From assembly GCA_947630945.1 (NCBI GenBank), contig CANRJN010000007.1, forward strand, positions 1 to 32,839: a DNA stretch of 32,839 nt, in the 5' to 3' direction. The stretch is from an uncultured Bacilli bacterium. Lineage in GTDB: Bacteria > Bacillota_I > Bacilli_A > RF39 > UBA660. Shown here piece by piece: positions 9,102-19,485 of the stretch. The notes below the pieces were generated by a model, which was given only the letters and a program-made list of their open reading frames with translations, searched no databases and was not told the origin of the DNA. Numbering within the stretch: position 1 is the first letter of the stretch; every line of letters starts with the position of its first letter. The translations under genes and the position numbers were made by a program.

Positions 9102-9593
9102 ATGAGAAAAGAAAAAAATACAAAATTAGAAGAAGTAAAAGAGGAAGTTAAAGTAGAAAAAACAGATACTAAAAAGAAAAGAAAATATAAAAATATTATA
9201 ATTATTATAGTTGCAATAGTATTACTATATTGCTTTCTTCCAAGTATTACAATTTTTACTGCACTATTTTTTGGAATTGATAATACAAAATTTATTGAAA
9301 ATAATAATTCAATAATAGTAGATAATGGAAAAGTAACTATTAGTAATATAAATGCATACTATGATAATGAAACAAAAGAATATATAGTATATGGATATAT
9401 AAGTAATGTTAAAAAAGACTATACTATTGATATTGAATATAATTTATATGATTCAAATAATTATGTTATAGGTACTGCATTTTGTAATTTAGAAATGAAA
9501 AAAGGTGAAAATTATAAATTTAAAGCAATATATTATGATAATGATGCTAGTGAAGTAGTTAATTATAAACTAAAAGATATTAATTTATATTAA
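9102..9593 (+). CDS. Membrane-anchored protein with extracellular beta domain, unknown function
   Basis: Charged N-terminus, one TM segment, beta-rich C-terminal region; SD aggag. Confidence 0.6.
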   Translation: MRKEKNTKLEEVKEEVKVEKTDTKKKRKYKNIIIIIVAIVLLYCFLPSITIFTALFFGIDNTKFIENNNSIIVDNGKVTISNINAYYDNETKEYIVYGYISNVKKDYTIDIEYNLYDSNNYVIGTAFCNLEMKKGENYKFKAIYYDNDASEVVNYKLKDINLY

Positions 9594-9617
9594 ATTTTCT
9601 AAATATTAAAATTTTTA

Positions 9618-9646
9618 TTGACATATTAATTTATTAATGATAAAAT
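9618..9646 (+). promoter_or_regulatory. Sigma-70/A-type promoter of the str operon
   Basis: TTGACA (9618-9623), 17-nt spacer, TAAAAT (9641-9646). Confidence 0.8.
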
Positions 9647-9660
9647 CAAATAGATTTGTG

Positions 9661-9731
9661 GGTTTTCATGCGTGAAAACCTTATAAAATGTGAATTATGA
9701 TACACCTGGAAATGTGTATTATAGAAAGGAG
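9661..9731 (+). promoter_or_regulatory. Structured 5' leader of rpsL
   Basis: Perfect hairpin GGTTTTCA-TGCG-TGAAAACC (9661-9680), then a 10-bp stem TATGATACAC (9696-9705) / GTGTATTATA (9714-9723) abutting the SD gaaaggag. Confidence 0.55.
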
Positions 9732-9740
9732 AAAAAATAA

Positions 9741-10154
9741 ATGGCTACAATTAATCAATTAGTTAGAAATGGTAGAGGAAAGAAAACTAAGAAGAGTAAG
9801 AGTCCTGTATTAAATATAGGTTACAATTCAAAAGATAAAAAAAGAACAAACAATAATTCACCACAAAAACGTGGAGTTTGTACTCGTGTTTCAACTAAGA
9901 CTCCTAAAAAACCAAACTCAGCATTAAGAAAAATTGCAAGAGTTAGATTAAGTAACGGACTAGAAGTTACTTGCTATATTGGTGGAGAAGGACACAATTT
10001 ACAAGAACATAGTGTAGTTTTAATCCGTGGAGGTCGTGTTAAAGACTTAATCGGTGTTCGTTATCATATTGTACGTGGTACTCTAGATACTGCTGGTATT
10101 GATAAGAGAAGACAAGGTAGAAGTAAATACGGAACTAAAAAACCTAAAAACTAG
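9741..10154 (+). CDS. rpsL: 30S ribosomal protein S12
   Basis: [31 protein letters not shown]...[30 protein letters not shown]...[12 protein letters not shown]. Confidence 0.97.
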   Translation: MATINQLVRNGRGKKTKKSKSPVLNIGYNSKDKKRTNNNSPQKRGVCTRVSTKTPKKPNSALRKIARVRLSNGLEVTCYIGGEGHNLQEHSVVLIRGGRVKDLIGVRYHIVRGTLDTAGIDKRRQGRSKYGTKKPKN

Positions 10155-10189
10155 TAAATAAATAAAACTAATAGAAAGGAGAATAGAAC

Positions 10190-10657
10190 ATGCGTAAAAG
10201 ACAAGCAATTAAAAGAAATGTATTAGCAGATCCAATATATAATTCTAAAATGATTACTAAATTAATCAATGGAATTATGTTAGATGGTAAAAAAGGAACT
10301 GCTCAAAGAATTTTATATAATGCACTTGATATAGTAAAAGAAAAAACAGGTAATGATCCAATTGAAGTTTTAAATCAAGCATTTGAAAATATTAAACCTG
10401 CACTTGAAATAAAGAGTAGAAGAATTGGTGGAAGTAACTATTCTGTACCAATGGAAGTAAGAGAAGATAGAGCAAATGCTTTAACTTTAAGATGGTTAAT
10501 ACAATATGCTAAAAATAGACCTGGTAAAGGTATGGCAGAAAAATTGGCTGCTGAAATAATAGATGCTTCAAATAATACAGGTGGAGCAGTTAAAAAACGT
10601 GAAGATACTCATAAGATGGCAGAAGCAAATAAGGCTTATGCACATTATAGATGGTAA
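10190..10657 (+). CDS. rpsG: 30S ribosomal protein S7
   Basis: [27 protein letters not shown]... str-operon position. Confidence 0.97.
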   Translation: MRKRQAIKRNVLADPIYNSKMITKLINGIMLDGKKGTAQRILYNALDIVKEKTGNDPIEVLNQAFENIKPALEIKSRRIGGSNYSVPMEVREDRANALTLRWLIQYAKNRPGKGMAEKLAAEIIDASNNTGGAVKKREDTHKMAEANKAYAHYRW

Positions 10658-10672
10658 GAAGGGAGAAACTTT

Positions 10673-12748
10673 ATGGCACGTGATGTCTCAATAGATAAAA
10701 CTCGTAACATAGGAATAATGGCTCATATTGATGCTGGTAAAACAACAACAACTGAGAGAATCTTATTCTTAGGTGGAAACATTCATAAAATTGGTGAAAC
10801 TCACGATGGTGAATCACAAATGGATTGGATGGATCAAGAAAAAGAAAGAGGTATAACTATAACTAGTGCTGCTACAACTGTTCACTGGAATGGTTATAGA
10901 CTTAATATAATAGATACTCCGGGACACGTAGACTTTACAATTGAAGTTGCTCGTAGTTTAAGAGTATTAGATGGTGCTATTGCACTTATTGATGCTCAAG
11001 CAGGAGTTGAAACTCAAACTGAACAAGTTTGGAGACAAGCAAATGATTACAAAGTTCCAAGAATGATTTGTGCTAATAAAATGGAAAAAATTGGTGCTGA
11101 CTTCTATTATTCAATGGATTCAATCCATAATAGACTTGCAACTAATGCAGAACCAATCGTTCTTCCAATAGGTGCAGAAGATCATTTTACTGGATATGTT
11201 GATTTAGTTACAATGAAAGCATATAAGTATGATGGAACTGAAAAACAAGAATTAGAAGAAATAGATATTCCTAGTGATATGCAAGATAAGGCTGAAGAAT
11301 ATAGAGGAAAATTAATAGAAGCCGTAGCAGATTATAGTGATGAATTAATGGAAGCATACCTAGAAGGTAATGAAATATCAGTTGACTTATTAAAATCTGC
11401 AATTAGAAAGGCTACTATTGATGGTAAATTCTATCCTGTATTATGTGCAGATGCACTTGGAGATAAAGGTACAAGAACTCTACTTGATGCAGTAATTGAT
11501 TATTTACCAGCACCAACAGATATCCCACCTGTTAAGGGAGTAGACTTAAATGATAAAGAAATAGAAAGAAAAGCAAGTGATAGTGAACCATTCTCTGCAC
11601 TAGCATTTAAAGTTATGAACGATCCATTCGTTGGAAACTTAACATTCTTTAGAGTTTACTCTGGTGTATTAAAGAGTGGAAGTTATGTAATGAATTCAAC
11701 TAATGGAGAAAAAGAAAGAATTGGTAGAATTCTTCAAATGCATGCTAATCAAAGAAAAGAAATTAGCGAAGTATATGCTGGTGAAATTGCTGCTGCTGTT
11801 GGTCTTAAAGATACAACAACAGGAGATACTCTTTGCGATGAAAAGAGCCAAGTAATTTTAGAAAAAATGGTATTCCCAGAACCTGTTATTGAACTTGCTA
11901 TTGAACCAAAATCAAAAGCAGATCAAGAAAAAATGAGTTTAGCACTTCAAAAACTTGCAAAAGAAGACCCATCATTTAGAGCTAAAACTGATCATGAAAC
12001 AGGTCAAACAATTATTGCTGGTATGGGAGAACTTCACTTAGATGTATTAGTAGATAGAATGAGAAGAGAATTTAATGTTGAAGCAAATGTTGGTAAACCA
12101 CAAGTTGCTTATAGGGAAACTTTAAAATCATCTGCTGAATGTGAAGGTAAATATATTAAACAATCAGGTGGACGTGGACAATACGGACACGTTTGGGTTA
12201 AATTCGAACCAAATAAAGATAAAGGTTATGAATTTGTTGATGAAGTTGTTGGTGGAGTAGTTCCAAGAGAATATATTCCAGTAGTAGACAAAGGACTTCA
12301 AGAAGCACTTGCTGGTGGAGTACTAGCAGGATACCCAATGATTGATGTTAAATGTACATTATTTGATGGATCATATCATGATGTTGACTCAAATGAAATG
12401 GCATTTAAAATTGCTGCTTCAATGGCATTAAAAGAAGCAAAAAATAAATGTAATCCATGTATTTTAGAACCTATTATGAATGTTGAAGTTAGAGTTCCAG
12501 AAGAATTCATGGGTACAGTTATGGGAGATTTAACAAGTAGAAGAGGAAGACCTCTTGGAAATGAAAGTATTGGTAGAGATATTTCAATTAAAGCAATGGT
12601 ACCTCTATCAGAAATGTTTGGTTATATGACTATCCTTAGAAGTAATACACAAGGACGTGGAACTTATCAAATGATATTTGATCATTATGAAGAAGTACCA
12701 AAGAGTATAGCCGAAGATATTATTAAGAAAAATGGTGTACAAGCATAA
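10673..12748 (+). CDS. fusA: Elongation factor G
   Basis: [39 protein letters not shown]; 691 aa. Confidence 0.98.
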   Translation: MARDVSIDKTRNIGIMAHIDAGKTTTTERILFLGGNIHKIGETHDGESQMDWMDQEKERGITITSAATTVHWNGYRLNIIDTPGHVDFTIEVARSLRVLDGAIALIDAQAGVETQTEQVWRQANDYKVPRMICANKMEKIGADFYYSMDSIHNRLATNAEPIVLPIGAEDHFTGYVDLVTMKAYKYDGTEKQELEEIDIPSDMQDKAEEYRGKLIEAVADYSDELMEAYLEGNEISVDLLKSAIRKATIDGKFYPVLCADALGDKGTRTLLDAVIDYLPAPTDIPPVKGVDLNDKEIERKASDSEPFSALAFKVMNDPFVGNLTFFRVYSGVLKSGSYVMNSTNGEKERIGRILQMHANQRKEISEVYAGEIAAAVGLKDTTTGDTLCDEKSQVILEKMVFPEPVIELAIEPKSKADQEKMSLALQKLAKEDPSFRAKTDHETGQTIIAGMGELHLDVLVDRMRREFNVEANVGKPQVAYRETLKSSAECEGKYIKQSGGRGQYGHVWVKFEPNKDKGYEFVDEVVGGVVPREYIPVVDKGLQEALAGGVLAGYPMIDVKCTLFDGSYHDVDSNEMAFKIAASMALKEAKNKCNPCILEPIMNVEVRVPEEFMGTVMGDLTSRRGRPLGNESIGRDISIKAMVPLSEMFGYMTILRSNTQGRGTYQMIFDHYEEVPKSIAEDIIKKNGVQA

Positions 12749-12784
12749 GTTGTACATTATAGTTGCCAATTAGTTATTTTATAC

Positions 12785-12813
12785 TTGAATTATTTTCAAG
12801 TATTAGATAAAAT
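12785..12813 (+). promoter_or_regulatory. Candidate promoter of tuf, overlapping a palindrome
   Basis: TTGAAT (12785-12790), 17-nt spacer, TAAAAT (12808-12813). Confidence 0.5.
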
Positions 12814-12847
12814 ATATGTATATGTAAAAAAAGGAGGAAAATAGAAA

Positions 12848-14017
12848 ATGGCAAAACAAAAATTTGATCGTTCAAAAGAACATGTTAATATTGGTACTAT
12901 TGGACACGTTGACCATGGTAAAACAACATTAACAGCTGCAATTACTAAATATTTTGGAGAATTCATGGCTTATGACCAAATCGATAAGGCTCCAGAAGAA
13001 AGAGAAAGAGGTATTACTATTAATACTGCTCACGTTGAGTATACAACTGACAAACGTCACTATGCTCACGTTGACTGCCCAGGACATGCTGATTATGTTA
13101 AAAACATGATTACAGGTGCTGCTCAAATGGATGGTGCTATCCTAGTAGTTAGTGCTACAGATGGACCAATGCCTCAAACTCGTGAACACATCTTATTATC
13201 ACGTCAAGTTGGTGTACCAAAAATGGTTGTATTTATCAACAAATGTGATATGGTTGATGATGCTGAACTTCTTGATTTAGTAGAAATGGAAGTTAGAGAA
13301 TTATTAACTGAATATGGATTTGATGGAGAAAATACTCCAGTTATTCGTGGTAGTGCTCTTAAAGCTCTTGAAGGAGATGAAAAATGGGTACAACCAATTA
13401 AAGATCTTATGGCTGCTGTTGATACATGGATTGATACTCCAGTAAGAGACAACGACAAACCATTCTTAATGAGCATTGAAGATGTATTTACTATCACAGG
13501 ACGTGGAACTGTTGTTACAGGTCGTGTTGAAAGAGGTAGATTAAATCTTAATGATGAAGTTGAAATCGTTGGTATCAGAGATACTAGAAAAACAGTAGTT
13601 ACTGGTATTGAAATGTTCAGAAAATCATTAGATTATGCTGAAGCAGGAGATAACGCAGGAGTTTTACTTCGTGGTATCAATAGAGAAGATGTTGAAAGAG
13701 GACAAATTCTTTGTAAACCAGGAAGTGTTACACCACATAAGAAATTTAAAGCAAGTGTTTATGTATTATCTAAAGAAGAGGGTGGACGTCATACACCATT
13801 CTTCAGTAACTATAGACCACAATTCTATTTTAGAACAACTGATGTTACAGGAGTAATTACATTACCAGAAGGAACAGAAATGGTTATGCCTGGTGATAAT
13901 GTAGATATGACTGTTGAATTAATCACTCCAATTGCAATTGAAAATGGAACTAATTTCTCAATTCGTGAAGGTGGTAGAACAGTTGGTGCTGGTGTAGTTT
14001 CTGAAATCTTAGAATAA
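12848..14017 (+). CDS. tuf: Elongation factor Tu
   Basis: [51 protein letters not shown]; 389 aa. Confidence 0.98.
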   Translation: MAKQKFDRSKEHVNIGTIGHVDHGKTTLTAAITKYFGEFMAYDQIDKAPEERERGITINTAHVEYTTDKRHYAHVDCPGHADYVKNMITGAAQMDGAILVVSATDGPMPQTREHILLSRQVGVPKMVVFINKCDMVDDAELLDLVEMEVRELLTEYGFDGENTPVIRGSALKALEGDEKWVQPIKDLMAAVDTWIDTPVRDNDKPFLMSIEDVFTITGRGTVVTGRVERGRLNLNDEVEIVGIRDTRKTVVTGIEMFRKSLDYAEAGDNAGVLLRGINREDVERGQILCKPGSVTPHKKFKASVYVLSKEEGGRHTPFFSNYRPQFYFRTTDVTGVITLPEGTEMVMPGDNVDMTVELITPIAIENGTNFSIREGGRTVGAGVVSEILE

Positions 14018-14036
14018 TAAGACTTTAAATAGATAA

Positions 14037-14065
14037 AAGAAGGCAAAAAATATTGTCTTCTTTTT
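14037..14065 (+). terminator. Intrinsic terminator after tuf
   Basis: AAGAAGGCAA (14037-14046) / TTGTCTTCTT (14053-14062) plus T-run. Confidence 0.8.
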
Positions 14066-14121
14066 CTTATGTTTTTAAAAATTATTAATAATAAAAATTT
14101 TATTTTTTAATAAAGTTTTTA

Positions 14122-14150
14122 TTGATACAATTTTATTTATGTGTTAAAAT
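14122..14150 (+). promoter_or_regulatory. Sigma-70/A-type promoter for sepF
   Basis: TTGATA (14122-14127), 17-nt spacer, TAAAAT (14145-14150). Confidence 0.7.
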
Positions 14151-14180
14151 TAAATCGTAGTAGACTAAAGGAGGAAGATT

Positions 14181-14576
14181 ATGGCATTTGAATCATTAAA
14201 GAAAATCTTAACAACTGAGGTTGATGATGAAGAATATGAAGAAGTAAAAGAAACTACTAAATCTAGTAGTAGTAATAAAGAATATAAAAATAAAACTATT
14301 TTAGTTGAACCACGTGCATTTTCAGAGGCTCAACAAATTGCAGATTATTTAAAAGCAAAAAATCAAGTAGTTGTTAATTTTAAAAGAGTAACTTCTGATG
14401 TATCTAAAAGAATTATGGATTTCTTAAATGGTATCATTTATGCAATTGACGGAACTATGGAAAAATTAGGACCTGGAATTGTCATATGTGCTCCAAAGGG
14501 GTTTGAGATAGAGGGAAATATTAGCGAAGAAGATACTAAAAAAAGTTCAAAAAAAGATGATTTAGGAGATTGGTAA
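14181..14576 (+). CDS. sepF: Cell division protein SepF
   Basis: ILVEPRAFSEAQQIADYLKAKNQVVVNFKRVTSDVSKRIMDFLNGIIYAIDGTMEKLGPGIVICAPKG matches the SepF core. Confidence 0.92.
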   Translation: MAFESLKKILTTEVDDEEYEEVKETTKSSSSNKEYKNKTILVEPRAFSEAQQIADYLKAKNQVVVNFKRVTSDVSKRIMDFLNGIIYAIDGTMEKLGPGIVICAPKGFEIEGNISEEDTKKSSKKDDLGDW

Positions 14577-14614
14577 GAAAAAATAAATAAAAAAATATTT
14601 TAGAGGTGTCGAGC

Positions 14615-15064
14615 ATGAGAAAATTTGATACGGTATTTCGTGGCTATGATAAATATCAAGTACAGAAATGTTTAGATGAAATTATCAAAAACTATGAAAA
14701 TTTACTTAATAAAAGTAAAAAAACCGAAGAAGAAAATAAAAAATTATTAGATCAACTAGCATATTATCAAAGAATAGAAGACTCAATGAATAGAGCAATA
14801 TTTACAGCAGAAAGTGCAGGAGATCAAATTAAAAGTAGTGCTAGAAAAGAAGCAGAAGCACTAGTAAGTGAAGCAAGACATAATGCAAGTAGAATAATAA
14901 ATGATGCATTATTAAAAGCAGAAAAAGCACAAAATCATGCAGACCAATTAAGAAGAAATACCAATATTCTAAAAAGAAGATTAAGACAAATAATAGAAAA
15001 TCAATTAGAAGTAATTGAAGAAATTGATAATGTAGATTTTAGTAAAGTAGATGATAAATATTAA
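14615..15064 (+). CDS. DivIVA-domain protein
   Basis: KFDTVFRGYDKYQVQKCLDEIIKNYE N-terminal DivIVA motif plus coiled coil. ATG 14615 has SD agagg; the GTG start at 14606 lies inside the SD. Confidence 0.85.
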   Translation: MRKFDTVFRGYDKYQVQKCLDEIIKNYENLLNKSKKTEEENKKLLDQLAYYQRIEDSMNRAIFTAESAGDQIKSSARKEAEALVSEARHNASRIINDALLKAEKAQNHADQLRRNTNILKRRLRQIIENQLEVIEEIDNVDFSKVDDKY

Positions 15065-15076
15065 TCTACTTTTTTA
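15044..15076 (+). terminator. Intrinsic terminator overlapping the divIVA-like stop
   Basis: AAAGTAGAT (15044-15052) / ATCTACTTT (15064-15072) plus T-run. Confidence 0.7.
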
Positions 15077-15130
15077 AATTTGTTGACTTTTCATATATAT
15101 ATAATATTTAATAGAAAGAAGGAGTAAAAA

Positions 15131-16486
15131 GTGAAAGATAAAAAAAGTTTATTTTTAATTATTTTAATTAGTTTAGTCATTATAATTTTATTAATTGCGT
15201 CTGTATTTGGATATTTATATAAAAATAATAAATCAAATATAGATTGTACTTATAATTTAGAAAGTAGTTCATATAATGAAGAATTAGCATCAATTTGTAA
15301 GAAAAATAATATTAAATACATGGCTTATGTAAATAAAGAAGAATTAGGAAATTTAGAATTAAATAACTACAATGTAGCAAAATATTTTAATTTTAAATAT
15401 TTTGATAATATTAATAATACAGATGCTAGTACAAGAAAAAATATAATATTAAGTTATTTAAATTTTGATAAGAATACTTGTTATTCTAAAAAAATAATAG
15501 AAGACATTAATTCAGATTTATTTATACAAAATGTTGATTTAAAAGATATTATAGATATAAATGATATTTTTGATAATACTGAAATAAGTGATAATTTTAT
15601 TTGTGTTAAAAGTGTTAATACTAATGATGTTATTATTTCTTCACCTTATTATTTATTAAATAATAAAAATATTGTTGAAATAAGTAAAAATAATGGAATT
15701 TTATATGTTCATAATATAAAAGAATATTCTGATAATAATACATCAAATGCAAAAGTAATAAATATTAATGATACTAATATAAATTCATTATTAAAAAAAG
15801 AAGAATTTAGTAATGATCATAATGATTATAATATAATTCTAAGTGGAAATACTGAATATACTTTTAAACATCCAAATACAAAGATAGAAATTAAAAATGA
15901 TGAAGTATATTTAATTCAAGAAGATGAAACATTACTTGCTAAAAGTATAGATAAAGTATTTTTACAAGAGTATGAAGAATATGAAGGATATAATATTTAT
16001 TTATTAGATAAAGATGGTAATATATATAAAAAGTCAGATGATTCATATTTAAAATATAATAAAATAAATACAGATTATAAATTTAAAAATATATATTATA
16101 TATTTGAAGATACTATTGTAGGTGAAACTATTGATAATAAATTATTTGATTTATATGATGAAAAAATTATTGATAATTATGAAAATGATGTATATATTGG
16201 AAATGATTATAAAAATGTAAAATATAAATTAAAAGTTAATTTAAATGATTATTCTATTTTAATGGATGATAAAGATACTAATTATAAAGTAAAATATTCT
16301 TTTGGAAATTATTTATTAACAACAGATGATTATTTATTCAGTGTACAAGATGGAAAATTATTTTCAAATAATAAAGTCAATGAAATTTTAGTAGAGGATA
16401 TTAATCTTGAAGATAATAATGAAACTCATAGATTATATATAACATTTGATAATAATGAAAAAATTGCTTTATTTGATGTATATTAG
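15131..16486 (+). CDS. Membrane-anchored protein of unknown function, possibly beta-repeat ectodomain
   Basis: 451-aa ORF with GTG start, SD aaggag, N-terminal TM; Asn/Asp/Tyr-rich with repeated Y/F-x-hydrophobic strands. Confidence 0.65.
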   Translation: MKDKKSLFLIILISLVIIILLIASVFGYLYKNNKSNIDCTYNLESSSYNEELASICKKNNIKYMAYVNKEELGNLELNNYNVAKYFNFKYFDNINNTDASTRKNIILSYLNFDKNTCYSKKIIEDINSDLFIQNVDLKDIIDINDIFDNTEISDNFICVKSVNTNDVIISSPYYLLNNKNIVEISKNNGILYVHNIKEYSDNNTSNAKVININDTNINSLLKKEEFSNDHNDYNIILSGNTEYTFKHPNTKIEIKNDEVYLIQEDETLLAKSIDKVFLQEYEEYEGYNIYLLDKDGNIYKKSDDSYLKYNKINTDYKFKNIYYIFEDTIVGETIDNKLFDLYDEKIIDNYENDVYIGNDYKNVKYKLKVNLNDYSILMDDKDTNYKVKYSFGNYLLTTDDYLFSVQDGKLFSNNKVNEILVEDINLEDNNETHRLYITFDNNEKIALFDVY

Positions 16487-16488
16487 TA

Positions 16489-16518
16489 AAAGGCACTTAA
16501 AATTGAGTGCTTTTTCAT
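16489..16518 (+). terminator. Intrinsic terminator
   Basis: AAAAGGCACT-TAAAATTG-AGTGCTTTTT (one G-U pair). Confidence 0.7.
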
Positions 16519-16563
16519 TTACTAAAATATATAATAAGTGATAAAATATTATTGAGGTTTACT

Positions 16564-19461
16564 ATGAAATACATACCATTAAATATTAAAACAGAATATG
16601 ATTTAATGAATAGTATCATCAAAATAGATGATTTAATTTCCTATGCAAAAGAAAATAATATTAATACTCTTGGTATAACAGATAAAAATATGTTTTCATC
16701 TTATGAATTTATTAACAAATGTAAACAAAATAATATAAAACCAATTATTGGAATAGAATTAAATATTAATGATGATAATTTACTTTTATATGCAAGAAAT
16801 TATGATGGATATGTTTCATTATGTAAAATAGTAACTAAAAAGAATATTGATACAATTGATATAGATTTTATTAAACAATTTACTAACAATATAATAGTTG
16901 TAGTTGATTATAAAGACTTTAATAAATATAAAGATTTTACTTATACATACATTAAATATAAAGATGAAAATGAATTTCAAAATGCAAAGTTACTTACAGA
17001 AAATATAGTTTATATAGATGAAATTAGATATTTTAAAGAAGAAGATAAAGAATATTTTAAATACATTAAATATATTGAAGAAGCAAAAACAATAGATGAA
17101 GATATAACTTTTTATGATAGTTATTTTAAAAAAATAAATAACGCGAGTTATATAGAAAGTACATACAAATTTTCTAATTTAATAAATATTGAATTAAAAG
17201 AAAGTAAATTTCATATACCTGTATACAATGATAATTCACTTGCATACTTAAAAGCACTTTCTAAAAAAGGTCTTGAAAAAAGATTAAATGGTAATGTAAG
17301 TGAAGTATATAAAAATAGATTAATGTATGAACTTAGTGTTATTGAAAAAATGAATTATGTTGACTACTTTTTAATAGTATATGATTTTGTATTATTTGCA
17401 AAAAAACATAATATATTAGTAGGTCCTGGAAGAGGTAGTGGTGCTGCATCACTTGTTAATTATGCTCTTGGAATTATTAATATAGACCCAATCAAATATA
17501 ATTTAATATTTGAAAGATTTTTAAATCCAGATAGAATTACTATGCCTGATATTGATATAGATTTTGATAACTTAAAAAGAGAACAAGTAATAGAATATGT
17601 TACAAATAAATATGGTAAAAATAAAACAGCAAGAATTATATCATTTAATACAATGCTTCCAAAACAAATTATAAGAGATGTTGCAAGAGTATTAAAAATG
17701 GATAATACTCTAATAGATAGAATTTGTAAAACTATAAAAGATGAAAAAGATTTTCAAACATTAAAAAATAATCAAGAATTTATGAACATTGTATCTAGAA
17801 ATAATAATGTAAAAGAATTAATTAAAATTTGTAATAAACTTTGTGGTCTTAAAAAAAATACAAGTATGCATGCAGCAGGAGTAGTAATTAGTGATGTTGA
17901 CTTAGATACACTAATGCCTCTTTATAAAAGTAATAATGTTATATTAACAGGTTTTAGTATGGAGCATATAGAATCACTAGGACTTTTAAAAATGGATTTT
18001 TTATCTATTAAAAACTTAAATACAATATCTAATATAATAGATGATATAAGGTCTGATGGTATAGAAATAGATATAAATAATATAGATTTAAATGATAAAA
18101 GAACATTAAATTTATTTAAATATGCATACACATCTGGTATATTTCAATTTGAAAGCGCAGGTATGAGAAACTTTTTAAAATCACTTGAAGTTGATAACTT
18201 TAATACATTAGTTGATGCGATTGCATTATATAGACCAGGTCCTAGAAATATGATAGACTCATATATTGCAAGAAAAAAAGGTAAGGAAAAAATTACATAT
18301 GCAGTTAAAGAATTAGAGCCAATATTAAAAAGTACATATGGAATTATAATATATCAAGAACAAGTTTTAGAAATACTAAGATTCATAGCAGGATATACTT
18401 ATGCAGAAGCAGATATAATAAGAAGAGCAATGTCTAAAAAGAAATATTCTGTTATTGATAAAGAAAAAGAAAAATTTGTAAATGGAGTTTTATCAAAAGG
18501 TTATGATAAAACTGTTGCATTAGAATTATATGATTTAATAATTAAATTCTCAAATTATGGTTTTAATAAATCACACTCAGTAGTATATTCCCTAGTAGCA
18601 TTCCAAATGGCATATTTAAAAGTAAATTATACTATGTATTTTATGAGAAATTTACTTAATATGAATAAATCAAGTGAAAAATTAAAAGAGTATATTGATG
18701 AAGCACACTTATTACATATAGATTTTGAAAATGTTGATATAAATGTTTCAACTTATGAATTTATTATTAAAGATAAAAAATTAGTTTTACCATTTAGTAT
18801 AATAAAATCTATTGCTAGAAATGTAAGTGAAGAAATAGAAGAAGAAAGAAAAAAAGGTCCTTTTACATCTTTCTATGATTTTATGATTAGATGCTATGGA
18901 AAAAGTGTTAATAAAAAAGTAGTAATTGCTTTAATTGAATGTGGCGCGTTTGATAAATTTAATGTAAATAAAAAACAATTAGTTAATTCATTTGATGAAA
19001 TATTAAATTATGTAATGCTTTGTAAAGATTTAAATGTAACACTAGAAACTATGCCTGAACTTGAAAATATAGATGATTATAATGATAAAGAATCAATTGA
19101 TAATGAAATTAAAAATTATGGATTTTATTTATCACATCATCCGGTTACTAAATATGATAGAAGTAATGCAATAACTCTTAAAAATTTTAAAAATTATTTT
19201 GATAAAACTATTACTACAATTTTATATGTAGAAAGTATTAATACAATTAAAACTAAAAATAATGAAAAAATGTCATTTTTAAAATTAAGTGATGAATATG
19301 GTGTAGTAGAAGCAGTTATATTTCCAGAACAATATAAAAAATTAAATGATATATCTAAAAATAATGTATATAAAATAAATGCAAAGGTAGAAAGAAGAAA
19401 CAATATTTATCAATTAATTGTATATAATATGGTATTAATTAGTTTATTAAATTTAAAATAG
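16564..19461 (+). CDS. dnaE: DNA polymerase III alpha subunit (DnaE type)
   Basis: GPGRGSGAASLVNYALGI, FERFLNPDRITMPDIDIDF, LYRPGPRNMIDSYIARKKG, C-terminal OB-like region. ATG 16564 is preceded by gaggttt. Confidence 0.95.
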   Translation: MKYIPLNIKTEYDLMNSIIKIDDLISYAKENNINTLGITDKNMFSSYEFINKCKQNNIKPIIGIELNINDDNLLLYARNYDGYVSLCKIVTKKNIDTIDIDFIKQFTNNIIVVVDYKDFNKYKDFTYTYIKYKDENEFQNAKLLTENIVYIDEIRYFKEEDKEYFKYIKYIEEAKTIDEDITFYDSYFKKINNASYIESTYKFSNLINIELKESKFHIPVYNDNSLAYLKALSKKGLEKRLNGNVSEVYKNRLMYELSVIEKMNYVDYFLIVYDFVLFAKKHNILVGPGRGSGAASLVNYALGIINIDPIKYNLIFERFLNPDRITMPDIDIDFDNLKREQVIEYVTNKYGKNKTARIISFNTMLPKQIIRDVARVLKMDNTLIDRICKTIKDEKDFQTLKNNQEFMNIVSRNNNVKELIKICNKLCGLKKNTSMHAAGVVISDVDLDTLMPLYKSNNVILTGFSMEHIESLGLLKMDFLSIKNLNTISNIIDDIRSDGIEIDINNIDLNDKRTLNLFKYAYTSGIFQFESAGMRNFLKSLEVDNFNTLVDAIALYRPGPRNMIDSYIARKKGKEKITYAVKELEPILKSTYGIIIYQEQVLEILRFIAGYTYAEADIIRRAMSKKKYSVIDKEKEKFVNGVLSKGYDKTVALELYDLIIKFSNYGFNKSHSVVYSLVAFQMAYLKVNYTMYFMRNLLNMNKSSEKLKEYIDEAHLLHIDFENVDINVSTYEFIIKDKKLVLPFSIIKSIARNVSEEIEEERKKGPFTSFYDFMIRCYGKSVNKKVVIALIECGAFDKFNVNKKQLVNSFDEILNYVMLCKDLNVTLETMPELENIDDYNDKESIDNEIKNYGFYLSHHPVTKYDRSNAITLKNFKNYFDKTITTILYVESINTIKTKNNEKMSFLKLSDEYGVVEAVIFPEQYKKLNDISKNNVYKINAKVERRNNIYQLIVYNMVLISLLNLK

Positions 19462-19485
19462 TACATAATATTAGTGGTGAATGTT

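Noticed and set aside
12929-14046. ORFs 12929-13126 (-), 13204-13497 (-), 13635-13856 (+), 13825-14046 (-)
   Set aside because: All overlap tuf in other frames; codon-bias shadows of a highly conserved gene.
17922-19403. Minus-strand ORFs 17922-18131 and 19194-19403
   Set aside because: Antisense to dnaE, no SD or motif.
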